Origin: Numida meleagris
Taxonomy: Eukaryota > Chordata > Aves > Galliformes > Numididae
Direction of reading: 5' to 3'
NCBI RefSeq assembly: GCF_002078875.1
Contig: NC_034412.1
Span: 15,726,238-15,790,237 of the forward strand
Length of the DNA stretch: 64,000 nucleotides
The notes beneath the pieces are model-generated. The model did no database searches and had not been told where the DNA came from. It saw only the letters and a list, made by a program, of their open reading frames with translations. Shown one piece after another: positions 1 through 11,800 of the stretch (positions are counted from its first letter, which is position 1; the number at the start of each line of letters is the position of its first letter). The position numbers and the translations under genes were made by a program.

Positions 1-3000
1 AGTAGGACACATAGCTGTTCAATAGTCAACCAATTAATTGAGATTGCTTAGCTTTGTAATTTTTGCGGATGGAGTTTACCACTTGGTTATTAGGTGAATT
101 CAGGAATTCCTTTGGGTTTGTCACACTTTGCTCTTGTGTGTTATCTCATCAGTCTGACTACGCTTCCTCAGCTGTAGACTCAAGGTTCAAGTGGGAGTCT
201 AGCCTCACTGTTAGGTTTTTTCCTCCTTTTCCATACAAATATTACCTTTGCAATCTTTATGTACTAAAAGCTGCATAGTCACGTTCCTCATCAGGTTGTT
301 TGGATACTGTACATCTGATCACCTCATATTTTTGTTGAGGCTTGGCAGTGTTAAAGGATCCAACTCTTCATTGCACAATTTAAGTCTGGGGTAACTCTCC
401 TGAAGACAGATGTGTTCCCTGCTGAGAAAATAGTGACGAAGATGCCCTGCTGCACTAATGACTCTCCTTTTGCTGCCCTGCCATCCACAGTCCAGCCAGC
501 TTCTATGTAACTTGCTACTGCCTGTAACCTTAGGGCCTGACAATCTCAGAGAAGCTACTTTGAACTCACTTCTGACTTTTTTGCTTTATTCTCAAGTTGT
601 CATTCATTTACGCACTGTTTGTTGACTAAGATCTGACCTTGAGAAAATAGAGAAGAGGGACAGAAATAGGGAATCAGTCAGAAAAGATGGGCAAGAGGAA
701 GCCTGCCAATGTAATCACTACAGTAGGACTTGAGAAAAGAACATCAAGGAAAAATCTGGTTTCTTAGGAGGCTCCTCTGCAGCTCAAAAGAAGTTGTAGT
801 TAAAATCCAGCCTTCAATTTTGAAAACAGGGAGGCTGAGGGTAGAGTGACTCTCGTTCCATATCACTGAGGATGAGAATGGCCCACAGGCTGCAGGTTAG
901 GCAGAGTCGGCCATCAGCCCGATTCATCTAGCTGGACTTCTGACACCCTCTTTTCCACACGTGTTTTGGACACAAACATGGTGCAAATCAGGTGGAATGT
1001 TTCAGGAGCTTGATTCCCGCATCCTTCTTTCTTGAGGCTTTTAGGGCCCATTCTTTATCGTTTGTCCCCAAGAGCTCTTGAGATGTCTACCACTAATCTA
1101 TAATTCTTGCAGATTTTTCCTGGCCTGGGCTGGTATATCTTTATGTATATGTGCTTCCCAAGACTAACTTTCCTTTTTCTTCTTTTGATGTAGGTCACAG
1201 CATTTTAACAAATGAATTGTATTCTTGCAATTGCTATTTCTTATGTAAAGTTTATACCTTTATGTGACATTCGTTTGAATTCTCATTTTGTTTCTAGTCA
1301 TAATGTTCATGCTTGCCTAATTAACTGCTATTTTCCTGCTGGAACATAATATCATCTCAGCAAAGTAATTGGATTGGCTGATGATCTGTGACACATGATT
1401 TCTTGTTTTTGTTTTGTCATTTTTCTTTTGGAGGGTGTAACTTTGTTCCAGGTCTGACAGCAGACCAAAACTTGAGCATGGTTAGTAAGAAACACTGTGT
1501 CTGCAGAAGACGAGCATGGCATTGCAGGGGTCTGGAGCTCCCAGTGGGATGCGGCTTTGAAAAATGTTCAGCATCTATTGTGCGTTTGAGTTTACCTTTA
1601 TGACAGCTGTGAAAACAGCTGGTGTTTTTCTTCCCATATTTTTTTTCTTTCCCCTTCAAAATGTGAATCGAGCCCTAAATGTTTTATTTAATGAAATCTA
1701 ATTAGTCTGGCTGAATGCATATCCTTCATTTTATTGAAAATAAAAATAGAAAGCACATTTTCTCACATAATTACTATCTCATGAGTTGCTGTTTCTTTCA
1801 TAACCTGGGTACGCTTTCTTCTATGTTTCTTTGCCCTAATTCTTCTTTATGTCTAAGCTGGACTTGAGACAGGGCTGAAGGTGACGGGAGAAGCTTGTGC
1901 AGATGCTGAAACTTGGTTCTCAAGGCACATTAGAACCAGCACAACTCAAAGCTTCCTATAAACCAGAGGAGGTAGCCTAAAGAGCTCAAGTGCACTGAAC
2001 TCAAGTCATACTGTCTGCATACTCTAATGCAGGTGCTCTGGCCCTGCAAGGAAGGCAGTGCTGGCAGGAAGGAAGGTGGGAGATACCTGTGCCCTCCCAA
2101 AGATTTGCTCGGGCCAAGTGCTGGTATTTTGTTCTACCACCTTCTTTCTCCACTAGCTGGCACCCACATCTTGCTATCCTCTGGGCAAGGCACAGTTCTC
2201 ACATCATGTATAAGCTCCAGAGGTGCTTGGCAGGGTTTGTGTATGGTGGGACTCATCTACTTCCTTTCTTTTTTCGATTTGTAAGAGGGTAGGCTGAAGG
2301 AAAGCAGGCTTATTCTCAATGGATGTGTCTGCTTAATGTGTTTCATTTTTATAATACCATACACACTAAGATAGTATCAACTCGTGTTTTTACAACTCAA
2401 ATTATTTTTCAAACTGGGATAAAGCAGGAATTTTGCAGCAGCAAGACATGGTTATTGGGGTATGCTGTGTGATAGGAGATCTATTTTGAGAGCATTTGGG
2501 GTATCACTTTCAGTATGCAGGCTTTTATTATGCACTTCAATTTTTAAGTGAGGCTGTCTTTCATAAAAATGTCCCATAGGAGTTCTCTCATGCTGTTTTC
2601 AGTACCATTTTGAATTAAAGTTGTGTGACTTGATAGTTCATGTAGAAAACACTATTCAGGAAGGGAATCATTACTGTTTGTGTTTGGTGCTGGCACCAAA
2701 GTCCTAGTACATATCCTGGTGATGGGACTTCACCTGGCTTACAAAGTGTTCTCACCCCAGCAGAGATACCTGATGCTGCTCTGGAGTACTCCTGTCTTAC
2801 AGTCATTAAAATTGATGTCTTTCACTGATTTTTAAGACGATTGAGATTAGATCCCAGCCTCATTGGCTGCAGGTGCAATACCTTAACAAAGGGGAAGGAG
2901 AAATCACTTTCCAGTCCATCAATTTATCTCTTAGAAGAGAGACGGGATCGAAGGACATGTCTAGGCTTAATGTATGATGAACAGCCTTATACAGCTACAT

Positions 3001-6000
3001 AATTTAAGTCCCTTATATAATGTGATATAACTAAACAAGTCAGAAAAATGCAGGAAAAAATGTTCTAAGTATAGTTCATTTTTTTTTATTTCTATTTGAC
3101 TTCATTACTAGTAAACAATATGCAGCTAAATTGGTAAGGGTGTAAAGATTTTTTTAGAGAACTTGGCAACACTGATTTGAATTCTCATTCTACCTGTATT
3201 TTTTAGACTCAAAATAAACTTCAGCAAAACTGTGCCCTGGATAAGTAAGTGGTCACTTCAGATGAAGCAAAGAAATGGGCTAGGAAATGGAAAATAAATT
3301 GATTTCTTTTTTAAATCTTTGTTCAAAATGGTATATTACAAACCACAAAACTTTCTGAGAATCATTAAATATTTAGAGTTAGTTTGGTAGTAGTAGTAAT
3401 AATTTTTTTAAAATTAAGCTTTTAAATCTTTTCATGTGCTCTGATGTGAACTCCGGGGTTTAATCATAGCAATCCTTGGATACTTGCTGATGATGCACCT
3501 GTCAGCTTTCCTTACCAGGATAGGGAACACAGTAAATAAGACTAATTCTTCAAAATACAATCACTTTTCAAAGCAGCTTTTAGTGTATTGAAATGAATGC
3601 AAATATTTAAAAGAAAAAAAGAATGTTATTTAATGTTATCTATGAAAAAATGAAGCTGTTTTCTACTGAGTAATTTTGATTAGAAAAATTTATAATCTGA
3701 TATTCTTGTTCTAGAAAAGGAAATAAAATAGAAGGACGGGATAGTGGTAGGGGTGGGAGACCTGGCTTTATAAGGAGTATCAGGTCTTGTGAAAGAGAGG
3801 GCTTGAAATTAGCAAGAAAAGGAATAACTTAGCGTTTGTTACGCACAGGCTAGGCATATGGGAATCAAACTGTGAATATTTAAATATGCCACTCCTAAGG
3901 AGCCCAAATCTTTGTTGTAGTAAAGCTGAAATCTGCTTAATGGGCTGTTGATCTGCATTCATATCCATCTCCTGCTGATCGCCAGGCAGGTACCTGGAGG
4001 ACCCAGCTGTATGGCTGCAGGGTCTGGGTGTGCCTTGTGCTGCTTTGGTGTTGACTTGCTCTGAATTTGCCTTAAGCAAGCTGTGGTGGGTTGTAAATAG
4101 CAGCGGTGTTGTTCAACTTTCTGCTACATCCTGAAAAACTGAGAGATCACTCAGGTCTTTTAATATCTATATTGTATTCAGTGGGTCTGGTTAGATCCAA
4201 TGGAAATTCACGTCATGCTTGTGCTAGCTTTCTGAATTCTTATTATAAGTAGCATGATCTGTTGTCAGCCTTAAAAAAAGTTCTGAAGAGTAAGCTTTGC
4301 ATTTGCTTCCCCACAAATCAGCCCTGTCATAAATTTCAGTATCACACAAGAAACAGTTCTGGAGCCATATGGCTCTGATTACCTGCCTAAATCTATATTT
4401 TTAAAACTCCAGAATAATTTTAAATGTTTTTTTAAATAGTGGCTAGATAACCTCACACAGCACTTGAGAAGGCTCAACCTGCTTTGGTATTAAAAAAATA
4501 AATAAGCACATTTTCTTAGAAATATCTCTTCCACTTTTTGGTAACATTATGCAGAGATGTAGCTATAGGATGTGTAAAATAAAGTCAAATTATGACCATG
4601 AAGAAAAGCAGGTTCTTAGAGTTCTTTGCGACATACTGAGCCACAGGTAGGATAAAACCAAAGTGAATGAACCTCGAAGTGCAAGCTGACAGAGCAGGGA
4701 GGCAAGCACAGGAACAACAGTAAGAAAACTGGATATTTTGATTCAGAAAATTTTAATTGAGAAATTTTTCAAATAGTTGAGAAGACTGACATCCAAGTCA
4801 TTGCAGACAACTGTAGGCCTGTAGCCAGAAATATATATTGTCTATAGAGAAGTCTATTTAATAATTCTGCCCGTCAGGCAAGCTGAATTCTGTAGGCATT
4901 TGAGTGCAGTGACCTCTCCTGCACAGTGAGCAGCAGACTCTTCTGAGCTGGCCCTTGGAGCACTGCCTGGGCCCAGTCTCTCCCTGCACCCTGCTGTAGG
5001 GTATGGGGTGGGGAAGGGCAACAAACAGCTGCAGGTGGTGGGAAAAGCAGGCGTGGGGGGGCCTTCCACTGCAGGGGGAGGCTGGCATGTGGAAATATTT
5101 CCCCATTACTGCTCACTGTAGTAAATGAGTGCGCTGGTGATAAACTATACAGGTTTGTGTTCTTTCCTCATTATCTGCTCCGATTTCTGCCTAGAACATC
5201 CCCAAACTGCATAGTAGGCAAAACCCCCGTGGTGTGCCAGGAACTTGGAGCTGCTAATGAATGCTGATACGGGAGAAGTGTTTCAGTAATTTTTTTCACG
5301 GAAATGAGATTGACGGTGGGTCAGTGACAAACATGAAAAGGAAGGCATATGTTTAAAGAGAATATCATACAAACTATCTCAGTAAATCATTATTTTCATA
5401 CACTTGGGAAAGAAAAAATTATGAAAATGTAAATAAAAGGAAACCCCAGCAATCTGGGAAACCACAAGTCTGCACTGGAAGGTGGCACTGGAATCAATTA
5501 GATGGCCAGCGCATGAGGGCTACCCTGCCAGCTGAGTTTGTGCGCAAGAGCAATGATTTCCTTCCCCTTTCCTTGATCTACCCTGTCTAATATATGAAAG
5601 GAAAAATAAAGTTTGGGGCATGTCATACTCATTTGTCTGCAACAGTAAAGGAGTCCATACCATGAGCCCTGTCTGAAGTCTGTAACTGGTCACATCCTCA
5701 GCTGGTCCAGGTGGCTGAACCCTATGGAGGTCATACTAACAGGACGCTTACAGGATTGGGCAGCTTTGTCCGGTATTATGTCTGCTGATGGGTAGGACAG
5801 ATATATTTAACCTTTGATTTGCCAATTGTTAGGTATTCAGTAGAAGGTTAGTTTCTCAGATTACTCTCTGTACTGTAGCCATGCTCCACAGTGTGCGGCA
5901 ACTGCAGGTATTCAGTCTAAAGCAACCCAAGGGTGGACCACAGTATGAAAGGAAGAATGTACTTGGGAAAATCAGTTTCATAATTAAGATATTTATAAAA

Positions 6001-7739
6001 GGTCACCTCAAAAGGGGTATGTTTGAATGCTACCTTCATTTTCTAATATGATACTGAAAATGGCCATTCTTGAGAAATTACTTCCCTAGTTTTATAGGAA
6101 GGAAATGCCATTGCAATACTAGTTTCTTTTCCAGCACTTCTTACTCATATGTAAGCAGGCCATTTTTCCAAACAAAGCCTGTGTATTTTAAGCATTAAAG
6201 TAATTGAAGGTTAGTGCTTCAAAATATAATACAAGTCTCCTTGAAAATGTGAAGGTGAGTACTGTGATTATATGCATCTCTTGTATCTGCTGCATAATAC
6301 AAAATCTGAAGTTCCTCTGATTAGAATTTTTAATTCTAAATCAGATCAGAATAATTGCTTTTAGGTATCTTAATGTCCATGCTCAGCATCAATATGCAGG
6401 TGAACTAGATACACATCACTTCAGAGGATGAGGGAGTTTGCACCCTTAGTGTAGCAGGGCCTGCTCCTGAGAGCTGTGGAGTGCCCTTGCTTCCATTGCT
6501 GGCCATGTGTTCAGGGAGCTGAGATCTTCTCAGGAGCTGCCCCTGAGTCTCTCTGGATCAGGACCTGAAAACGTTCAGAACAAGCCACAGAACAAAGCAA
6601 TTTTAGAACACGGTTTGTGTGAGTTACAGATTCTATTAAATGGAATGCCCTCTTCAGTTGACAGAAAGCTGAAAGCAAATCAGCCTGTGAACATTTTATT
6701 TTAAATTATGTCTCAAAGAACTTCTCATTTCTCCTATGAGAAGCCTTCTTCCTCTCTTTGCAAGTTTCCTATCCCACAAAATATTTCCAGATTTCTGTTG
6801 CTTTCTCTTCTATCCTGCCTCAGTTTCTAGGGAGAAGGCCCCAGGGAGCAGATTGATCCCTTGTGACCACAGACAGCTGAGACCCTTGTTCATCCTATCT
6901 TGTGCTGACAGGTAGAGCCTGGGTGGAGGAGTCAAGGCAGAGCTGTGACTGGGGGCCTCCCAGCTGTGCCATGACTGTCCTGCAGCAGTTCCTAGGACCA
7001 CCAGTGAGTGCTCACCCAGTGTGGAGTGGAGCCTCAGGGTCCCGTCTCCAGCTCTGTGCCTGGAGCTGTACAAGAGTTCTAACAGAAGGCAGAATAAAAC
7101 ATGGAAAAGTAGTTAATAGGCTGAGTGGGAACTTACAGAGATATGCAAGACAGGTCCATTTTCCCAGTCAAATTCAGAATGGAGCGTTAATCCTGTTCTC
7201 TCATCTTTATCTGGTTAAAAACAACAAAAACCCCTTCATTGTGCTGCTGTAAAGGTGTGCTGACTGAATAGTTGCACTGACCGCACAAGCATGGGCTACA
7301 TCTATCTGAACTTGGTTTACTGAGTCTCAAAGTAATTGGGAGAACTCTTCTGGGAGTTATCCCCTATGTTTATATGTATGTATTTGTTGTTCATATAACA
7401 TTCCCTTTTGGCCATTGACAAAGACAGGGCTTTGAACTAGGTGAACCATTATGGGCAGCTGTGAGTTCTTACAGTCTGAAGGGGACCATGTTGGTCAGTT
7501 ATTGTAAGCACTCAGCGAAGTCTGCTGGGGGAAGGATATTTGAGATACTGATAAAAGAAACTCTGAGAGTTGTGTTTATGGGGGCGTAAATGTTGCATGC
7601 TCCCCTAGAGCCCCTGTATAGCTCTGTATATTCCCTGTATAGGAATTATCTAACCCTTCTTTTTTTTTAACTTCTCGGCACACAAATTAGAGAGGACCTA
7701 AAAGCAGCCATTATCATTACAGTAGGTCATATATATCCC
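1..7739. other. Non-coding AT-rich sequence, no gene recognised
   Basis: No gene, RNA or transposon could be recognised here. Open frames are short (under about 120 codons), overlap on both strands and resemble no family I know. A GC-richer patch lies at about 4900-5100 and another at about 6830-7070; neither has a CR1-like or coding signature. The only local structure noted is a small inverted repeat at 6317-6344. The stretch is best described as intergenic or intronic DNA; ancient repeats too decayed to recognise by eye may be present. Confidence 0.6.
6317..6344. repeat. Short AT-rich inverted repeat (hairpin)
   Basis: The left arm CTGATTAGAATT and the right arm AATTCTAAATCAG are reverse complements except for one unpaired base, separated by a loop of about three Ts. 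The predicted stem is about 12 bp. It does not extend further outward. It could be a chance palindrome or a remnant of a small inverted-repeat element; nothing nearby decides between these. Confidence 0.5.
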
Positions 7740-7762
7740 ACAGTATTGTCTCCCACAGTATT
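7736..7762 (+). repeat. 12-bp direct repeat at CR1 5' junction
   Basis: The sequence TCCCACAGTATT occurs at 7736-7747 and again at 7751-7762, separated by GTC. The second copy sits where the CR1 ORF2 frame expects it (V-S-H-S-I), while the first lies outside the recognisable element. It looks like a local duplication made at or after insertion, at the truncated 5' end. Confidence 0.75.
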
Positions 7763-8863
7763 CTGGAGAAACTGGCAGCCTGTGGCTTGAACAGGTGCAC
7801 TCTTTGCTGGGTAAGGAGCTGGCTGGAGGGCCGGGCCCAGAGAGTGGTGGTGAATGGAGTTAAATCCAGCTGGTGACCGGTCACGAGTGGTGTTTGCCAG
7901 GGGTCGGTGCTGGGGCCTGTCCTCTTCAATATCTTTATTGATGACCTGGATGAGGGCATTGAGAGCACCCTCAGTAAGTTTGCAGACGACACCAAGCTGG
8001 CAGGAAGTGTCGATCTGCCTGGGGGTAGAGAGGCCCTACAGAGAGATCTGGACAGGCTGGATCTCTGGGCTGAAGCCAACGGGATGAGGTTCAACAAGAC
8101 CAAGTGCCGGGTCCTGCACTTTGGCCGCAACAACCCCAGGCAACGCTACAGGCTTGGGGCAGAGTGGCTGGAAGGTTGTGTGGAGGAAAGGGACCTGGGG
8201 GTATTGGTCGATGCTCAGCTGAGCATGAGCCAGCAGTGTGCCCAGGTGGCCAAGAAGGCCAATGGCATCCTGGCTTGTATCAGGAACAGTGTTGCCAGTA
8301 GGAGTAGGGAAGTCATTGTCCCTCTGTACTCAGCCCTGGTGAGGCCGCACCTTGAGTACTGTGTCCAGTTTTGGGCCCCTCACTGCAAGAAAGACATTGA
8401 GGCCCTGGAGCGTGTTCAGAGGAGGGCAACGAAGCTGGTGAGGGGTCTGGAGCACAGGCCTTATGAGGAGTGGCTGAGGGAGCTGGGATTGTTCAGTCTG
8501 GAGAAGAGGAGGCTCAGACGTGACCTTATCGCTCTCTATAACTACTTGAAGGAAGGTTGTAGTGAGCTGGAGGTCAGCCTGTTCTCTCTTGTAACTAGTG
8601 ACAGGATGAGGGGGAATAGCTTCAAGTTGCGCCAGGGGAGATTTAGGCTGGACATTAGGTAGTACTACTTTTCTGAAAGAGTGGTCAGGCACTGGAATGG
8701 GCTGCCCAGGGAGGTGGTTGAGTCACCGTCCCTGGAGATGTTCAAGAAACGTTTAGATATAGCGTTGAGAGACATGGTTTAGTGGGGTTGTTGGTGGTAG
8801 GTGGATGGTTGGACTGAATGATCTTGTAGGTCTTTTCCAACCTAGCTAATTCGATGATTCTAT
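7740..8863 (+). mobile_element. CR1 LINE, 5'-truncated, 3' end intact
   Basis: This is a chicken repeat 1 (CR1) non-LTR retrotransposon copy of about 1.1 kb. It carries the later part of the ORF2 reverse transcriptase, including the FADD catalytic box, then the conserved C-terminal region and a short 3' untranslated tail ending in GATTCTAT. CR1 copies move by target-primed reverse transcription and are usually 5'-truncated, as here, where similarity begins around 7740-7750. The reading frame is interrupted by only two stops, so this is one of the younger-looking repeats in the window. The exact 5' edge is blurred by a 12-bp direct repeat at 7736-7762. CR1 normally makes no clear target-site duplication and none was seen. 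The subfamily was not determined. Confidence 0.95.
7752..8782 (+). pseudogene. CR1 ORF2 reverse transcriptase fragment (dead)
   Basis: This is the C-terminal part of the CR1 ORF2 protein, which in intact elements has an N-terminal endonuclease (missing here) and a reverse transcriptase. One frame runs from the region of the LEKLAA motif near 7763 through [17 protein letters not shown] (about 7898-7948) and the catalytic FADDTKL box (7979-7999) to a natural-looking stop TAG at 8780-8782. Two in-frame stops break it: TGA at 7874-7876, just before the PVTSG segment, and TAG at 8660-8662, after LDIR. Beyond the second stop the frame resumes as a recognisable tail ([21 protein letters not shown]). 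Between the two stops about 260 codons are open, with no frameshift. The earlier catalytic reverse transcriptase motifs and the endonuclease are absent, so no activity is expected. Confidence 0.93.
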
Positions 8864-11800
8864 ATTTTGAGCATCTTTAAAGACTCTGTAGAGCCAGGCC
8901 ATTGATTGTATACAAGGGCATGGCTTTGGTGATACCAAGAGTTCGCTGGTGATTTATGTGGACTGCAGATCTGGTGTTACCTTACACGAAAAAACATAAC
9001 CACTGAAATAATGAGATACATGTGAGGTAACAGCTTGTTCAGTCCTCTAATGAGTTGCAGTATGTGAGAATAAGACAAGTAGGCAACAGAAATACTTTTG
9101 ATCAGTTCTGACATTTCGACAGTATCAGTCCTAACAGAAGTTTAATGCTATCTAATCTTTTCTTTGTTTTGGAATATAGATGAAGAGCTAAAGCAGAAGA
9201 GAAACAAAACTGAAACCATAAATATCTTACAGTTATCCAAAGTAACCTTTTCAAATAGTATCAAAGTTTGTGAAAACAAATGTAAAATTACTTTGAAAAA
9301 ATTAGTGGTTTTTTTTTTAAAAAAAAAAAAGAGGGAAAAAAAACAACAACCCTGGAGAGGCATGTGCCCTTGTGATGTGCCCAGCTTGTGATAAATAACG
9401 GAGTTCTATCCATTATAATGAATGAAGGCTGGAACTAGACTGTATCTGTCTTATGCAGATGGGCTGGCTTAGCCAGTTTTATTAAAAGTCAAAATGTGTG
9501 AATAACAAATATATGCAGAGACAATCTTGCAAAGGATATTAAAAATCCTTGTGAATGTTTCTGGCACAAAAAAAACCTTCAGAAACCAACAAAAAAGCTT
9601 TCAACCTAGGCAATAATAACAGTTTAAAGTAATGGATATCTGAGTGGAAGATCTGGTGTGGTATTCATAGAAAGTGAATAGGAGAATGAGGTGGATAGAA
9701 GGCAATTATCTATTACTTCTCAGAATACTAAGGACAAATTAACAATGATATGATTGGGTATCAGATTTAACTGCTTAAAAAATATACTTTCTATACAAAC
9801 CAAGTAATTAAATCTTGCAACTCATTGCTATAGTAGAGACAAGATATAATGGTTTCCATAAATAAAGAAATCTTAAATTAGCCTTCGGTCCTTCCAAGGG
9901 AAGGATTGAGGTTCAGCAGCCCCGGATTTCTTAGACTGTTTTGGTGAGCTTCAAATACAGGAAACTTTCATTTTCTGAAAGCTGAATCCGTAACTACCTT
10001 TACTAATGAAATGTAACTAAACTGCTGATTTTATATTTTCAGAATGTGCAGCTGATAAAGAATTTCCTTCCAAGAGCTGTTTGTACACTGCACCGGTATG
10101 CGTGGCTGTGGGTCTCTAACAAAGTGTTACCCTACTCCAGCTGCCTTACTGAGCTAGGAAATCACTTCTGTGATGTGTAGTGTTCTGTACCCTAATATTA
10201 AGCCATACTTACAGTGATTGTGCATAACTGCTGCCTGCTATCATTGCCAGCACGCTAAAACTGCATCCACAAAGGATGATTGTGTATACAAGTATGAATA
10301 TGTATATATGCATACATTCAGCTAGTGTGTTTATATATATATGCACGTAGAAACGGTGGGGTTTGTCAGAGTTTTAATACATTAAAGCAAAGTAAAACTG
10401 TATGTACTATTACTGTTTATTGCTAAAAATCTACATCTGTTATGTTCTTAATAGAAATCTTTTGAATCTTTTCAAGTGTTTGCATTGTCTATTTTAAGTG
10501 ATAATAATGTAATCTTCACACTATATTAAACTTCCCTGGATGTTCCTTCAGAAGAAGCTCTTATCTAGGGACTTTCAAGTTTTTAATTCATTTTCAGCTT
10601 CAAGAAAAGTCTGACACTTCAAAACAGAAATCAGGAACTTCAAACTACAACTTATGAGTCATGTTCAAATCCTATTAGTTTCCCTAATATGACTCTGACT
10701 TACAGATAGAAAATCACACTATTTCTGGCATTCTCCATTTAAATGAGGATGATATGAAATGCCAGAACTTTTTTTGTGAAGAAACCAATAACTTCAAGCT
10801 ACATCTGATGGATAATATAGTCTACTCTCATGCAAAATCTCATAGATTTGAGTTCATCCCTGCTACAGCAAATGAAATGTAGGAAGTCTGCTTAAATCAT
10901 TTTTGAGTATTAACAATTAACACGTTTTATGTAAATTCTTTGAGATGATAAGGTTTTGGGTTAAGCCAATCTGGTAACAGTGAACAGCTAATGTGGATAT
11001 ACTGATTTAAGCTGTCCAGGGGGGATATCGTGTGGGATTCATCATGTACTTTTACAGGTGTCATCACAGTAAAACTTCTCTATTCTCAGGTATCCTCTGG
11101 AGCGATAATGCTATAGCACTACAAAAGAAGCTCTTGCCCCATGTCTCAATTTACTGCCTACTCAGTAGGTGTCTTGACGCTAAGTCAATCAAAGCAAACC
11201 TAAAAGGGGAACGCCTTTAAAATGTTTGCTTAACTTCCCTGTGGAAGGTTGAGTGGGAATGAGCAGGCAAAAGCAGGGAACTAGCAGAGGTGGCTTTTGG
11301 CTTTGGACCATATGCAGGTGGCACTCCAGCGGTCACACAAGCACTGCTATGGAGTTGAGGCCTATGCTAAAGTTTAGTGGCTACCTTCAGAGCAACGGGG
11401 AATGTTTTGTCTGTGAGTGTAGTTTAATGAACTTTGGGGTTTGGTCCTCTGTCCCTCAGTGCAGTTTTGTGCTTCAGGGCAATATGTGCCTTTGCACTTG
11501 AAAGCTTTACTGATGTTCAGTGAACTTGATCTCAGTTGCTTCTAGTTCTCAGATGGCATTAAAGAAAAATAATCCTGCATATGAAGTGACCGTAGCATTA
11601 TGTAAACTATGTATTTACAATGTCATACATTTATGGTGACAGCTTAAAGACACAAAACACAAGGAGCAATATGTACACTGTGCAACTGCACCATTTGGAA
11701 AATGCTAGTGCTAGTATTTGCAGTTGTAATTACTTTAGATAATTGTGAACGCTGCCTCCATTCTTCTGGGTTTGGATATGTTTTGACATGGAGCAGTACA

